Shown: one piece after another, positions 45,898 to 57,046 of the stretch
How positions within the stretch are numbered: position 1 is the first letter of the stretch
How the letters are laid out: each line of letters opens with the position of its first letter
DNA from: Streptococcus zalophi
GTDB taxonomy: Bacteria; Bacillota; Bacilli; Lactobacillales; Streptococcaceae
Reading direction: 5' to 3'
NCBI RefSeq assembly: GCF_016481285.1
Contig: NZ_JAENBP010000003.1
Span: forward strand, 158,166-222,165
Length of the DNA: 64,000 bases
The notes under the pieces: generated by a model
What the model was told of the DNA's origin: nothing
The model's input: only the letters and a program-made list of their open reading frames with translations
Databases searched by the model: none
Position numbers and translations under genes: made by a program

Positions 45898-47229
45898 TTA
45901 CTGATTTGTATGAGTTAAAGAAGATAACAACTGTTCAAATGAATATTCATACAGTTGGATATCACCTGCTCCCATGAACACAAAAACAGCATTGTCATGG
46001 TCTAAGAGTGGTGAAACATTTTCTACTGTAATCACTTTTGCACCTTTTTCAATTTTATCAGCTAAATCTTCAACTTTCACTTTACCATTATCAGTTTCTC
46101 TTGCTGAACCATATATTTGAGCCAGATAAACACTATCTGCTTCATTTAGTGACTCAGCAAACTCATCTAATAAGGCAATGGTTCTTGTAAAAGTATGCGG
46201 TTGAAAAATAGCTACAATCTCTTTAGTAGGGTATTTTTGTCTAGCAGCATCAATTGTGGCACGAATTTCCGTTGGATGATGGGCGAAATCATCAATAACC
46301 ACAACTTGGTTAATAATTTTTTCTGTAAATCGTCTTTTAACACCTGTAAAGGTTTGAAGGTGTTGATTGACTTGATCCATCTCAAATCCAGCAATATATA
46401 AATTTGCAATGACTGCAGTAGCATTTAAAATATTGTGTAAGCCAAATGCTGGTAGATAAAAAAGTCCTAATTCTTTTTCACGATATCGCACCTTAAAATG
46501 AGAACCATTCGTTTCACGCGTTAAATCATAGGCGATAAAATCATCATTTTCTTCAAATCCATAATAATAAATGGGAGCATTTGACGTGATTTTCCTAAGG
46601 TATTTATCTTCACCATAAAGAAAGAGTCCTTTTTTGATTTGCTTAGCGTAATCATTAAATGCATTAAAGACATCATTAATACTGGTAAAATAATCAGGAT
46701 GATCAAAATCAATATTGGTGACAATAGAATATTCAGGATGATAGGGCATGAAGTGACGTTCATATTCATCAGACTCAAATACAAAATACTGACTGTCTTG
46801 TATTCCTCTACCAGTGCCATCACCAATTAAATAACTAGTGTCGGTAATATTTTTAAGCACATGAGATAACAATCCTGTCGTTGACGTTTTTCCGTGTGCT
46901 CCTGCCACACCTAAACTGGTGAACTGACTCATAAATTCCCCAAGAAATTCATGATAGCGTTTAAAAGAATAACCTTCTTTAATAGCTTTTGCTATTTCAA
47001 CATTATTGTGTTCATGAAACGCATTACCAGCAATAATTTCAACATCATCAGTAATATTTTTTTCATCGAAAGGAAAGATAATAATTCCTGCTTGTTCCAA
47101 ATCTCTCTGCGTGAAGTAATACTTTTCAACATCACTCCCTTGAACTTTTTTCCCCATTTGGTGAAGCATAAGGGCTAAAGCACTCATTCCCGATCCTTTT
47201 ATACCAATAAAATGATATGTCTTAGACAT
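45898..47229 (-). CDS. murC: UDP-N-acetylmuramate-L-alanine ligase
   Basis: Adds L-alanine to UDP-MurNAc, the first step of the peptidoglycan stem peptide. The 443-residue protein has [20 protein letters not shown] (nucleotide-sugar binding) and [18 protein letters not shown] (ATP P-loop). The ATG at 47229 follows GAGGAGAAAA, so the 9-residue upstream extension is excluded. Placed between an unknown gene and the GNAT gene. Confidence 0.96.
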   Translation of the reverse strand: MSKTYHFIGIKGSGMSALALMLHQMGKKVQGSDVEKYYFTQRDLEQAGIIIFPFDEKNITDDVEIIAGNAFHEHNNVEIAKAIKEGYSFKRYHEFLGEFMSQFTSLGVAGAHGKTSTTGLLSHVLKNITDTSYLIGDGTGRGIQDSQYFVFESDEYERHFMPYHPEYSIVTNIDFDHPDYFTSINDVFNAFNDYAKQIKKGLFLYGEDKYLRKITSNAPIYYYGFEENDDFIAYDLTRETNGSHFKVRYREKELGLFYLPAFGLHNILNATAVIANLYIAGFEMDQVNQHLQTFTGVKRRFTEKIINQVVVIDDFAHHPTEIRATIDAARQKYPTKEIVAIFQPHTFTRTIALLDEFAESLNEADSVYLAQIYGSARETDNGKVKVEDLADKIEKGAKVITVENVSPLLDHDNAVFVFMGAGDIQLYEYSFEQLLSSLTHTNQ

Positions 47230-47239
47230 GTTTTCTCCT

Positions 47240-47833
47240 CTAGTTAATATCTTCAAATCGCGAAAGATTTAGTTCTTGTGCGACTTTTCTCTCTTTATGT
47301 TGTATCATTTCTTTTTTATTATATATTTGACTTTTTTTTAAAAAATCATAACTATTTTTTTTCTTTTTGTTAACAATGACTTCTTCATTTTGAGCATCAT
47401 TAAGCATAATATCTGCTAGGATATAATCGTCTTGATGTAATTTGCTTGCAATTCTATGAAGGTCACTATTATGTTTTGGAAAAGAAGGTAACACCTTTTT
47501 AGAAAAAATCGATTTTGATGAATGAGTCAATTCTTTTGAAAGGTAAGTCTGACGTTTTCTTTTAATGTCTTTTCTTGCTTCTTCTCTTGCGATTGCTGCA
47601 TAAGATTTTCCTGCATTATGTACTTCTACACGTTCAGGAGCAGTTTTATCAATATTGGGAACTTCGGAGACAAAGCGATAATCACTAGTAATATCATCAA
47701 AATTTTTATCCACATAATGCCCATTGATATTGGTAATTAAATCTTCATTATCATATAATCTCATGGTTTTAGGTGCTTCAATAATAGCTTCGTCATCAGA
47801 AATCAAAGGAAAAACTCTATTTTTCTTATTCAT
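47240..47833 (-). CDS. Conserved streptococcal protein of unknown function
   Basis: A 197-residue hydrophilic, probably disordered and basic protein with many Lys, Asn and Asp residues. Segments such as [20 protein letters not shown] look helical. No signal peptide, membrane helix or known domain is seen. It lies 10 bases upstream of murC and downstream of the SNF2-type helicase gene, a place where streptococci usually carry a small hypothetical gene. Function not recognised. Confidence 0.8.
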   Translation of the reverse strand: MNKKNRVFPLISDDEAIIEAPKTMRLYDNEDLITNINGHYVDKNFDDITSDYRFVSEVPNIDKTAPERVEVHNAGKSYAAIAREEARKDIKRKRQTYLSKELTHSSKSIFSKKVLPSFPKHNSDLHRIASKLHQDDYILADIMLNDAQNEEVIVNKKKKNSYDFLKKSQIYNKKEMIQHKERKVAQELNLSRFEDIN

Positions 47834-47925
47834 ATGCTCAATCCTTTCCGTAACATTCCCATTATAAACTAAAATAGTTCTTTTTTCAAAACTTTATTGC
47901 ATTGACTTAATTTAATTTCCGTATT

Positions 47926-50900
47926 TTAATCATCAATTCCTAATATTTCTTTAATATCTTCAACGCTCATACTAGACCTGGTTTCATTACCGTCAAGAAC
48001 GGTTGTCACCAGATGTTTTTTACTATCTTGAAGAGATAAGATTTTTTCTTCAATCGTCCCTTTTGTGATAAGTCGATAAACCTCAACTTTTTCTTTTTGA
48101 CCAATCCGGTGAGCACGACTAATGGCTTGCATTTCAACAGCTGGATTCCACCATAAATCAATCAAAATAACAGTATCAGCACCCGTTAAGTTCAAACCAA
48201 CCCCTCCTGCTTTCAATGAAATCAGAAAACTATCTTTACTTCCTTTATTAAAAGCCCTTGTCATCTCTTGCCTTTCAAAGGCTGGTGTTGAGCCAGTTAT
48301 TTTATAACTAGTCAAGCCAAGATCCACCAGTTCTTTTTCAACAATATCAAGCATTCCTCTAAATTGAGAAAAAATTAGGGTTCTATGCCCATTCTCTTTA
48401 ATTTGAAGGAGTAATTCTCGAAGACTATCAATCTTTCCACTAGCACCATTATAATCCATAAATAGCTGAGGTGTATCACATATTTGACGTAATCTAGTAA
48501 TCCCAGATAGAATTTCAATTTTTCGACGATTGATGTCTTGATCATTGGCACCCTTTAGATGATTTTGCATGCTTTCTAACTGAGCTAGATAAATCGTTTT
48601 TTGACTATCAACCAATTCATTTGAGTAAGTCATCTCAATTAAGTCAGGCAACTCTGGTAAAACATCTTCCTTTTTACGACGCATGATAAATGGCTTAATA
48701 TACCTTGAAACCTCATCGGGTGTTAATTTTAAAAATTGTTTCTTATTTGGTAATAATCCAGGAAGAACAATCTGGAAAATCGACCAAATTTCTAATAGTT
48801 TGTTCTCAATTGGTGTACCAGATAAGGCGAAACAATTATTAACATTAAAATGTCTTAATTTTTGAGCAATTTTAGTCTGCGTATTTTTAATCATTTGTGC
48901 CTCATCTAAAATAAGATAGTCATAATGATTTTTTTGATACTCTTCAAAATCTTGTCTAAAAGAATGATAGCTAGTGATTAAAATTTGGTGATTTTCTTGA
49001 ATGATTTGATTTCTATATTGTTTCAATCCATAGGCAACACCAACATCCATTTCTGGAGTAAATTTTTCAAACTCATCCTTCCAATTATATATTAAACCTG
49101 AAGGCGACAATATCAGAACTTTTGAATGATTTTTGATCCTATTTTTTAAGAAAGCAATTGTTTGAATTGTTTTTCCAAGTCCCATATCATCAGCTAATAT
49201 ACCACCAAATCCATAAGAATCTAACATACTCATCCATTTGATACCTGTTTCTTGATAAGAGCGTAGACTTGCTTTAATCTCTGGCATTTTAATGTTAAAT
49301 TGCTCAGGAAATCTAAGATGCCTAGTGAGAGCCTCAAATTCCTTAGAAAAATTAACTCTCTGGTTATTTTCAAAGAGATCAGATAGATGAAAAGCTGCCA
49401 TTTTACTTAACTGAAAATGTCCGTTAATACTTTCTTTTGCACGTAATTGTTTTAAAACTTGACTAACTTTTTGTGTTTCTTCATCAAATAAAATCAGTTT
49501 TCCAGATTGACTAATAATATAATCATCTTTGTTTATCAAAGCCTCTAAAGCTTTCTTAATATCTCTTTTGGAAATTGTTGAAAAATCAAAAGAAATATCT
49601 AGTAAGTTTCCTGCTGTATTAATCGTTAAAACTGGATTTTCAACCTGCTTCAATTGTGATAAATTTTCTGACAAATGAACTGTTCCAATATCTTTAAAAC
49701 GCTTCAAAGTTCTTTCAAAAAAATGATAGAGCTCATCTTTTCCCAAAGATGGCCTTTTAGAAGAAAAACCAACTGAAAAATTTTCTGATCTTAATAATTT
49801 AATCACTTTTTCTTCCTTTTTAAAGTGACTTGTAAAAGGAAGGTTGTTTAACTCTTCTTGACTACTGATTTTAAGATGACCATAGTCAAAAGTCATGCTT
49901 AACAAAATCTCTTCTTGTGCAGAAAGATCAAAATAAAAATCAATCTTAAAATCTTTAATAGCAAAACTTTTCGGCGCATTTACCAATCCTATTTCTTGAA
50001 AGTCTAGAAGGCTAACCGCTAATTTTGCTTGGTCGGCGATATCAAAGTGAATATGTTTACTCAAATCATTTTCTACGGGTAAATTCTTAACGGCTAAAAA
50101 AAGTTTTCTTTGTTTCATATCAAGATGATAGAAAACACCTTGATAAAAAATATAGTGATTATCAAAAAACGCCTGACTATTTTTTTCGGTAATCATTAAT
50201 TCGATGGATTGACGATGAACAATCACTTTAAATTGAAACAATTTGTCTTGTGAAGATAATTCTCTAAAAACAAGAGTCTGATATTTTTGGTGTCCCATCT
50301 CAAAAGAAAAATGAGCCAGTTTTGTTAATAAAGTCACACCTTCCTCAAAAAATCCGGCAGGAAAGCTTAAATGTCTCCCTTGATTTGGCAAAAGATAGGA
50401 TAAGTCAACACGTTCTTTATGAGGAATAAGACGCCATAAAAATTGGATTAACTCTTGACTGTTATCATCAAATTGCGATAAGTGCAAAGGTTCAAAATAG
50501 TTCTTACCAATTTGAAAGTAATTTTCTTTTTTGATAGTCGTTAAAAAAGCTTTGATATCACGAATCACATAGCTTTTTTCATCGGGAAGCCGGTTAATTT
50601 TTAGCGTCCACCAAAAATCTGATGAATATGGACTTTTTATCCCTTCTGCAAAAAGACGATACTTGAGCTCATTGTCTTCGTCAAATGTTAAATTATCTAA
50701 AAATAAGCTACCAAAAGAAGTTGATACTTGTGCTACCGGTTCTTCTATATAAATGAGTTCTGATAAGACCTTTCCTTTTTTATCATTTTTCAAAAAATAC
50801 TCTATTGCAGCAAGATGCTGGCAATAGTTTTTTTGAACAAACAATTGACAAGAACAATGTATCATGGTTTCTTCATAAGAAAAAATAATGGTCGCATCTG

Positions 50901-51009
50901 CTATCTTAGCAGTTATTGTCTTTTCAGAATTATCTAAAATGGTAAGTGCTCCTTGTTCATACAATGAAACACCTTCAGTTCTTATTCGACTTGGAATCAA
51001 TCGTCCCAT
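47926..51009 (-). CDS. SNF2-family helicase with N-terminal SWIM-type zinc finger
   Basis: A 1027-residue ATP-dependent DNA translocase. The N-terminal region has CSCQLFVQKNYCQH, a SWIM zinc-finger arrangement; residues ~580 onward form the SNF2 core with ILADDMGLGKTIQT (Walker A), LILDEAQMIKN (DEAQ), LSGTPIENKLLEIWSI, and the C-terminal lobe ending in QAISRAHRIGQKEKVEVYRL. Involved in DNA or nucleoprotein remodelling; specific role in streptococci unknown. A long single-gene unit with a short gap to the next gene. Confidence 0.93.
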   Translation of the reverse strand: MGRLIPSRIRTEGVSLYEQGALTILDNSEKTITAKIADATIIFSYEETMIHCSCQLFVQKNYCQHLAAIEYFLKNDKKGKVLSELIYIEEPVAQVSTSFGSLFLDNLTFDEDNELKYRLFAEGIKSPYSSDFWWTLKINRLPDEKSYVIRDIKAFLTTIKKENYFQIGKNYFEPLHLSQFDDNSQELIQFLWRLIPHKERVDLSYLLPNQGRHLSFPAGFFEEGVTLLTKLAHFSFEMGHQKYQTLVFRELSSQDKLFQFKVIVHRQSIELMITEKNSQAFFDNHYIFYQGVFYHLDMKQRKLFLAVKNLPVENDLSKHIHFDIADQAKLAVSLLDFQEIGLVNAPKSFAIKDFKIDFYFDLSAQEEILLSMTFDYGHLKISSQEELNNLPFTSHFKKEEKVIKLLRSENFSVGFSSKRPSLGKDELYHFFERTLKRFKDIGTVHLSENLSQLKQVENPVLTINTAGNLLDISFDFSTISKRDIKKALEALINKDDYIISQSGKLILFDEETQKVSQVLKQLRAKESINGHFQLSKMAAFHLSDLFENNQRVNFSKEFEALTRHLRFPEQFNIKMPEIKASLRSYQETGIKWMSMLDSYGFGGILADDMGLGKTIQTIAFLKNRIKNHSKVLILSPSGLIYNWKDEFEKFTPEMDVGVAYGLKQYRNQIIQENHQILITSYHSFRQDFEEYQKNHYDYLILDEAQMIKNTQTKIAQKLRHFNVNNCFALSGTPIENKLLEIWSIFQIVLPGLLPNKKQFLKLTPDEVSRYIKPFIMRRKKEDVLPELPDLIEMTYSNELVDSQKTIYLAQLESMQNHLKGANDQDINRRKIEILSGITRLRQICDTPQLFMDYNGASGKIDSLRELLLQIKENGHRTLIFSQFRGMLDIVEKELVDLGLTSYKITGSTPAFERQEMTRAFNKGSKDSFLISLKAGGVGLNLTGADTVILIDLWWNPAVEMQAISRAHRIGQKEKVEVYRLITKGTIEEKILSLQDSKKHLVTTVLDGNETRSSMSVEDIKEILGIDD

Positions 51010-51080
51010 AGTTATCCACCTTTTTTAACTTATCCTTTCATTTTACCATATTTCAATCATTTTTTCTTGAATAAAAAAAG

Positions 51081-51105
51081 AAAAAACCTCATTAAATGAG
51101 ATTTT
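51081..51105 (-). terminator. Weak terminator at the end of the fab/acc cluster
   Basis: On the minus strand CTCAT and ATGAG pair with a 3-base loop, flanked by A/T pairs, and are followed by TTTTTTC. It begins at the accA stop codon and would end the long fatty acid synthesis transcript. Confidence 0.6.
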
Positions 51106-51874
51106 AATACTTTCTGAACCTTTGATAACGCTTTTCAATGAGTTCTATACTATCTTCTTTTCGCAAATCAGTTAAACTTTCAATTAAAGATTTTTTCATC
51201 ATGGCTATAATTTCACTTGAAAAATACCCATGCTCAGGAATAATTTTATCAATGACGCCCATTTTAAAAAGCTCTCCAGCACTGATTTTCATCAATTCAG
51301 CCGCTTCAATTGATCTTGTCCCATCCTTCCAAAGAATAGAGGCAAAACCTTCTGGACTAAGAACTGCGTAAAAAGTATTTTCTAGCATCCACACCTTATC
51401 AGCAACTGCTAAAGCGAGTGCACCACCAGATCCTCCTTCACCAATAATAATAGCGATGATGGGAACCTTTAAATCACTCATTTCATAAAGATTGCGTGCA
51501 ATTGCCTCACCTTGTCCGCGTTCCTCTGCGCCAACACCCGGATAAGCACCAGCGGTATTAATAAAGGTGACAATTGGTCGGTTAAACTTTTCGGCTTGTT
51601 TCATCAATCTTAAAGCCTTACGATAACCCTCTGGATGAGGTTGACCAAAATTACGATTTAAATTATCCTGCAAATTTTTTCCTTTTTGGATACCAATAAC
51701 TGTGACAGGTAAATCATTTAATCTAGCAATTCCACCAACAATCGATTTATCATCCGCATAATGACGATCACCATGTAATTCAATAAAATCCTCAAAAATG
51801 ACATTAATATAATCTAATGTTGTCATTCTTGCTTGATCTCTTGCTTCTTTTAAAATCCTTTTAATATTGCTCAT
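51104..51874 (-). CDS. accA: Acetyl-CoA carboxylase carboxyltransferase subunit alpha
   Basis: The 256-residue alpha subunit of the carboxyltransferase that moves CO2 from biotin to acetyl-CoA, giving malonyl-Co[21 protein letters not shown] and [19 protein letters not shown] are the conserved carboxyltransferase segments. It overlaps accD by 4 bases and ends the 10-kb lipid cluster. Shorter than E. coli AccA at the N-terminus, as usual for streptococci. Confidence 0.96.
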   Translation of the reverse strand: MSNIKRILKEARDQARMTTLDYINVIFEDFIELHGDRHYADDKSIVGGIARLNDLPVTVIGIQKGKNLQDNLNRNFGQPHPEGYRKALRLMKQAEKFNRPIVTFINTAGAYPGVGAEERGQGEAIARNLYEMSDLKVPIIAIIIGEGGSGGALALAVADKVWMLENTFYAVLSPEGFASILWKDGTRSIEAAELMKISAGELFKMGVIDKIIPEHGYFSSEIIAMMKKSLIESLTDLRKEDSIELIEKRYQRFRKY

Positions 51875-52737
51875 GTTATTCCTCCATGAAACATGATTAA
51901 TTTAGCAATCACCTCACGAAGTTCTGTTCGTTTAACAATAGAGTCAATAAAACCATGTTCTAATAAAAATTCAGCTTTTTGAAAATCATCCGGCAAGGTT
52001 TCTCTCACAGTAGACTCAATCACGCGCCTTCCAGCAAAACCAACCAAGGCTTGTGGTTCAGCAATAATGATATCTCCTTGCATAGCAAAACTGGCTGTTA
52101 CACCACCGGTTGTCGGGTCTGTCAAAACCGTTAGATAGAATAAACCAGCATTTGAATGGCGTTTGACGGCACCAGAAACCTTAGCCATTTGCATAAGACT
52201 CATAATACCTTCTTGCATTCTTGCTCCACCTGATGCCGTAAAAACAACGACAGGTAGGTGCTCTTTAGTAGCATATTCAAAAAGTCTTGTCATTTTTTCA
52301 CCCACAATTGTCCCCATGCTTGCCATGATAAAATGAGAATCCATGATTGCAAGGGCAACTTTTTGTGATTTGATTTCTGCTATACCTGTTAGGACAGCTT
52401 CATCCAATCCTGTCGAAGTTCTCACTTGTTCTAATTTTTCCTTATAATGTGGAAACTTAAGTGGATCCTTGGTTTCAAAACCCGTAAACATCTCCTCAAA
52501 ACTAGCTTCATCTACAATTAGATGAAGTCGTTCCTTGGCTGAAATACGAAAATTATAAGAACAGCGCGGACAAATTTTAGCCAATCCCAAATCTTTTTGA
52601 TAAATCATGTGTTTACATGAAGGGCATTTAGCAAAAAGGTCGTCTGGAACTTCAGGCATCTCATGTCTCTTTATTTGTCTTGATGAACGATTAGGGTTTA
52701 TTCTAATGTATTTATCTTTTCTTTCAAATAATGCCAC
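51871..52737 (-). CDS. accD: Acetyl-CoA carboxylase carboxyltransferase subunit beta
   Basis: The 288-residue beta subunit. A four-cysteine zinc ribbon ([10 protein letters not shown] and CPRC) lies at about residues 38-58 and is followed by the carboxyltransferase fold with [20 protein letters not shown] and [16 protein letters not shown]. It overlaps accA by 4 bases and is 8 bases after accC. Confidence 0.96.
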   Translation of the reverse strand: MALFERKDKYIRINPNRSSRQIKRHEMPEVPDDLFAKCPSCKHMIYQKDLGLAKICPRCSYNFRISAKERLHLIVDEASFEEMFTGFETKDPLKFPHYKEKLEQVRTSTGLDEAVLTGIAEIKSQKVALAIMDSHFIMASMGTIVGEKMTRLFEYATKEHLPVVVFTASGGARMQEGIMSLMQMAKVSGAVKRHSNAGLFYLTVLTDPTTGGVTASFAMQGDIIIAEPQALVGFAGRRVIESTVRETLPDDFQKAEFLLEHGFIDSIVKRTELREVIAKLIMFHGGIT

Positions 52738-52745
52738 AAAAATTT

Positions 52746-54116
52746 CTATTCCTTATCTTTTTTATAGTTTGGTAAAAATGTTTCCATCAAAAATGACGTA
52801 TCATAATCACCAGCAATCACGTTGGGGTCTGAAATTAAATCAAATTGAAAATCACTATTGGTTTGGATGCCATCAATTTCAAATTCATATAAGGCTCTTT
52901 GCATTTTCATTAAAGCATCAAAACGGTTCTCACCATGAACAATAATTTTAGCAATCATGCTATCGTAATAGGGTGGAATAGTATAACCACTATAAACAGC
53001 ACTATCAACACGAAGACCAACACCACCAGATGGTAAATGAATATCATTTATCTTTCCTGGACTTGGTGCAAAATTAAACTCTGGATTTTCTGCATTGATA
53101 CGACATTCAATCGCATGACCTTTAATCACAATATCTTCTTGTTGGTGAGATAAAGCTTGTCCTGCTGCTACTTTAATTTGTTCTTTCACAATATCAACAC
53201 CTGTCACAAATTCTGTCACAGGATGTTCCACCTGGATTCTTGTATTCATTTCCATGAAATAAAAGTTTCCTGATTGCGAATCTAGTAAAAATTCAATCGT
53301 TCCAGCGCCCTCATAACCAACAGATTTAGCAGCTCGAACAGCTGCATCCCCCATTTTTTGTCTAAGAGCTTCTCCGATAGCAATAGAAGGACTTTCTTCT
53401 AAAACTTTCTGATTATGGCGTTGTAAAGAACACTCTCTTTCACCTAAGTGAATCGTATTACCAAAACGATCTGCTAAAATTTGCACTTCAATATGATGAG
53501 CAGGATAAACAACTTTTTCCATGTACATGGCACCATTACCAAAGGCAGCTATGGCTTCTTGGGAAGCAGATTCAAAAGCAGGTACTAACTCTTCTTTTGT
53601 ACTTACTTTCCGAATCCCTTTGCCGCCGCCACCAGCTGCTGCTTTTAACATGACTGGATAACCAATACGATTTGCTTCTTTTAAAGCATCCTCTGCTGAA
53701 ATAATTTCACCCTTAGAACCTGGAATGACAGGAACGCCTGCTTTTATCATTTCTTTTCTAGCATTGATTTTATCACCCATTTTATTCATGACTAAAGCAG
53801 AAGGACCAATAAATTTAATATTCATCTCTTCACACATGGTGACAAATTTAGGATTTTCACTTAAAAAACCAAAGCCAGGATGAATGGCTTGTGCACCAGT
53901 AACAATTGCTGCAGATAAAACTGAATTCATATTCAGATAAGATTCGGTAGACTTTGCAGGCCCTATACAAATAGATTCATCCGCTAGTAGGGTATGGAGT
54001 GCTGTTTTATCAGCTTCTGAATAGACTGCAACAGTAGTTATGCCAAGCTCTCTAGCGGCACGAATAATCCGTACGGCAATCTCACCTCTATTAGCAATTA
54101 ATATTTTATGAAACAT
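52746..54116 (-). CDS. accC: Acetyl-CoA carboxylase biotin carboxylase subunit
   Basis: ATP-grasp enzyme of 456 residues that carboxylates biotin on Acc[15 protein letters not shown] is the ATP-binding glycine loop, [17 protein letters not shown] and [14 protein letters not shown] the catalytic region. Order fabZ-accC-accD-accA follows the streptococcal pattern. No oddity seen. Confidence 0.97.
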   Translation of the reverse strand: MFHKILIANRGEIAVRIIRAARELGITTVAVYSEADKTALHTLLADESICIGPAKSTESYLNMNSVLSAAIVTGAQAIHPGFGFLSENPKFVTMCEEMNIKFIGPSALVMNKMGDKINARKEMIKAGVPVIPGSKGEIISAEDALKEANRIGYPVMLKAAAGGGGKGIRKVSTKEELVPAFESASQEAIAAFGNGAMYMEKVVYPAHHIEVQILADRFGNTIHLGERECSLQRHNQKVLEESPSIAIGEALRQKMGDAAVRAAKSVGYEGAGTIEFLLDSQSGNFYFMEMNTRIQVEHPVTEFVTGVDIVKEQIKVAAGQALSHQQEDIVIKGHAIECRINAENPEFNFAPSPGKINDIHLPSGGVGLRVDSAVYSGYTIPPYYDSMIAKIIVHGENRFDALMKMQRALYEFEIDGIQTNSDFQFDLISDPNVIAGDYDTSFLMETFLPNYKKDKE

Positions 54117-54146
54117 CTCGTTGCCTTCTCCTACATCTTTTTTTAT

Positions 54147-54569
54147 CTATTTTCCCATTGCAAACGTTAAAATACCACTTGCCGCCAATTGACCATCAAC
54201 TTCTGCTTTGGCTTCAACAACAGCAATTGGTCCCCTTCTTTTGACAAAATTAACGCTCATAACAAGTTGATCACCTGGAACAACTTGTTTCTTAAATTTC
54301 ACCTTATCCATACCAGCATAAAAGACTAACTTGCCTTTGTTTTCTTCTTTTGATAACTCCAAAACACCTGCCGTTTGAGCAAGAGCTTCCATAATCAAAA
54401 CACCTGGCATCACTGGATAGTCAGGGAAGTGACCATTGAAAAAAGGTTCATTAATCGTCACATTTTTTATCGCGACAATGCTATCTTCTGAATGAGAAAT
54501 CACACGATCAACAAGAAGCATGGGATAACGGTGAGGTAGAGCTTCTTTTATTTTTAAAATATCAATCAT
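54147..54569 (-). CDS. fabZ: 3-hydroxyacyl-ACP dehydratase FabZ
   Basis: A 140-residue hot-dog-fold dehydratase making trans-2-enoyl-[23 protein letters not shown] carries the catalytic His and, further along, the Glu. As streptococci lack FabA, FabM supplies the cis double bond from the product of this enzyme. It overlaps accB by 4 bases. Confidence 0.96.
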   Translation of the reverse strand: MIDILKIKEALPHRYPMLLVDRVISHSEDSIVAIKNVTINEPFFNGHFPDYPVMPGVLIMEALAQTAGVLELSKEENKGKLVFYAGMDKVKFKKQVVPGDQLVMSVNFVKRRGPIAVVEAKAEVDGQLAASGILTFAMGK

Positions 54570-55045
54570 TTGATGCTTACCAGTCCTTTACCAAATTCTA
54601 CAACTTCTTCATTTGATACTAAAATATCAGTAATAATACCATCTCTAGGTGCTAAAATTTCATTCATCACTTTCATTGCTTCAATAATAAGAAGAGTTTG
54701 TCCTTTTTTGACAGAATCACCAATTGCAACAAATGGCTCCTGCGTAGGACTTGGAGAAAGGTAGGCTACACCAACCAAAGGGCTTTCAATGACATCTCCC
54801 ATATCCTTTCGTTCTACTTCTTTTTCTTGTTTGATTTCTTCAACTTTAGAAAGTTCTGAAGTGACATCTCCATTATCAACAACAGGTGTTGTTACCATAT
54901 TTTCTGATTCAAGAGACGGTTTTTCTTCCACTTTTCTGTCATTTTTACTAAAAACCAATTCTTTGTCATTAGTTTTATAAGAAAATTCTCGTAAACTGGA
55001 TTGATCAAATTGAGTCATTAACTCTTTGATTTCTGAAATGTTCAC
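54566..55045 (-). CDS. accB: Biotin carboxyl carrier protein
   Basis: The 159-residue carrier with a C-terminal biotinyl domain. [13 protein letters not shown] contains the lysine that receives biotin. The central region is a Glu/Val-rich flexible linker, and the N-terminal part helps AccC docking. It lies between fabF and fabZ. Confidence 0.96.
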   Translation of the reverse strand: MNISEIKELMTQFDQSSLREFSYKTNDKELVFSKNDRKVEEKPSLESENMVTTPVVDNGDVTSELSKVEEIKQEKEVERKDMGDVIESPLVGVAYLSPSPTQEPFVAIGDSVKKGQTLLIIEAMKVMNEILAPRDGIITDILVSNEEVVEFGKGLVSIK

Positions 55046-55048
55046 TGT

Positions 55049-56281
55049 TTAATCCTCCCAACGTTTAAAAGCAAGAACAGCATTATGTCCACCAAACCCA
55101 AAGGTGTTTGATAAAGCATAATGAACATCAGCATCCTTTCCTTCTCCGTAAATAACATTTGCTTCAATATCTTCTGATAATTCTTTTGTGCCAGCTGTTT
55201 TATGGATAAAGCCATGACGAATGGTTTGAATAGTAGCAATCGCTTCAACACCACCCGCAGCTCCTAAGAGATGACCTGTAAATGATTTTGTACTTGATAC
55301 AGGCACATCTTTTCCAAGAACAGAAACAATGGCTTGGCTTTCACCTTTTTCATTTGCTGGTGTTGATGTTCCATGCGCATTAACATAACCAACCTGTTCA
55401 GGTGTGATTCCTGCTTCTTTGATGGCAAGAGTCATTGCCTTAGCTGCACCAGAACCGTCTGGTGTTGGACTCGTCATATGGTAGGCATCACAAGTATTAC
55501 CATAACCAACCATTTCAGCTAAAATAGTTGCTCCTCTTTTTTGAGCGTGTTCGAGACTTTCTAAAATCAAGATCCCAGAACCCTCACCCATGACAAAACC
55601 ATTTCTGTCTTTATCAAATGGAATACTTGAACGGGTTGGATCCTCAGTCGTTGAAAGTGCTGTTAAACTTGCAAATCCTGCAATACCAATTTTAGTGATT
55701 GAGCACTCAGAACCGCCTGCAACAACTATATCCTGATGTCCATATTTGATTTCTCTAAAAGCCTCACCAATAGCATCATTAGCAGACGCACATGCCGTTG
55801 TGATGGACTTACAAACCCCTCTTGCACCGATTCTTAAAGCGATATTTCCTGCACCCATATTAGAGAGTGTTTTTGGAATAAACATCGGTTGAACACGTTT
55901 TGGACCACGTTCATGGAGTCTAATAATTTGATTTTCCATCTCTTGAAGACCACCAATACCACTTGACACAATAACACCTAGTCTATCTTTGTCAATGTCA
56001 TCTAAAGAAAGGTTAGCATTATTAATAGCCTCTAAACTAGCATAAATAGCATACATGGAATACATATCCATACGGTTTTTATCTTTTTTTACAAAGTATT
56101 TATCAAATGGAAAGTTTTTGATTTCACCTGCATTATAAACTGTAAAATCTTGTGTGTCAAATCTTGTAATTGGACCAATTCCAATTTTTCCTTCAACCAA
56201 GCTATCCCAAAATTCTTCTGGTGTATTACCAATTGGTGATGTCACTCCCATACCTGTGATTACAACGCGATTTTCTTTCAT
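55049..56281 (-). CDS. fabF: 3-oxoacyl-ACP synthase II
   Basis: Condensing enzyme of 410 residues that elongates acyl-ACP with malonyl-ACP. The Cys-His-His triad is visible in SITTACASAND, YVNAHGTSTP and KSFTGHLLGAAGG. It is 3 bases from accB and 17 bases after fabG. Confidence 0.97.
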   Translation of the reverse strand: MKENRVVITGMGVTSPIGNTPEEFWDSLVEGKIGIGPITRFDTQDFTVYNAGEIKNFPFDKYFVKKDKNRMDMYSMYAIYASLEAINNANLSLDDIDKDRLGVIVSSGIGGLQEMENQIIRLHERGPKRVQPMFIPKTLSNMGAGNIALRIGARGVCKSITTACASANDAIGEAFREIKYGHQDIVVAGGSECSITKIGIAGFASLTALSTTEDPTRSSIPFDKDRNGFVMGEGSGILILESLEHAQKRGATILAEMVGYGNTCDAYHMTSPTPDGSGAAKAMTLAIKEAGITPEQVGYVNAHGTSTPANEKGESQAIVSVLGKDVPVSSTKSFTGHLLGAAGGVEAIATIQTIRHGFIHKTAGTKELSEDIEANVIYGEGKDADVHYALSNTFGFGGHNAVLAFKRWED

Positions 56282-56298
56282 CTTAAGGCCCCTATCTT

Positions 56299-57033
56299 TT
56301 AATACATGGTCATGCCACCATCAATAGCAATGACTTGTCCAGTTAAATAATCTTGTTGTGCTAAAAAGCTAACAACTTCTGCAACTTCTTTTGTTTTACC
56401 AATTCTCTTCATTGGAATCTGATTGATGATGTTTTCCTTCATTTTTTCAGGAATAGCATCCGTCATATCCGATTCAATAAAACCAGGAGCTACCGCGTTT
56501 ACAGTAATACCACGTGCAGCTACCTCACGAGCAACTGATTTCGTTAAACCAATTACTCCTGCTTTTGAAGCTGCATAGTTAGCTTGTCCGATATTTCCGG
56601 TCAAACCTACAACACTAGATATGTTGATGATAGCACCTTCTCTTAGTTTTGTCATCGGTTTTAAGACTGATTGTGTCATGTTAAATGTTCCTGTCAAATT
56701 AATGGCTAAAACCTTTTCAAAATCTTCCTGAGTCATTTTAAGCATTAACTTATCATTTGTGATACCAGCATTGTTAACCAAAACATTAACTGCTCCCAAC
56801 TTTTCAGTAGCTTCAGCAACCATTCGTTGACAATCTTCAAAGCTTGACACATCACCTGAAATAGCGATTGCCTTACCTGAATAGTTGTCAAATTGTTGCA
56901 AGATTTCCTGAGAGATTTCTCTACGACCATTTAAAATAACATTAGCACCAAGACTAGCAAATTGATGAGCAATTGCTAAACCAATACCCCTACTCGAACC
57001 AGTAATAAAAACTGTTTTATTTGTTACTTCCAT
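56299..57033 (-). CDS. fabG: 3-oxoacyl-ACP reductase
   Basis: Short-chain dehydrogenase of 244 residues that reduces beta-ketoacyl-ACP with NADPH. FITGSSRGIGLAIAHQF is the cofactor loop, NNAG the next motif, and YAASKAGVIG carries the catalytic Tyr and Lys. Position between fabD and fabF confirms the ACP role rather than a general dehydrogenase. Confidence 0.96.
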   Translation of the reverse strand: MEVTNKTVFITGSSRGIGLAIAHQFASLGANVILNGRREISQEILQQFDNYSGKAIAISGDVSSFEDCQRMVAEATEKLGAVNVLVNNAGITNDKLMLKMTQEDFEKVLAINLTGTFNMTQSVLKPMTKLREGAIINISSVVGLTGNIGQANYAASKAGVIGLTKSVAREVAARGITVNAVAPGFIESDMTDAIPEKMKENIINQIPMKRIGKTKEVAEVVSFLAQQDYLTGQVIAIDGGMTMY

Positions 57034-57046
57034 CTTTTGTCCTTTC

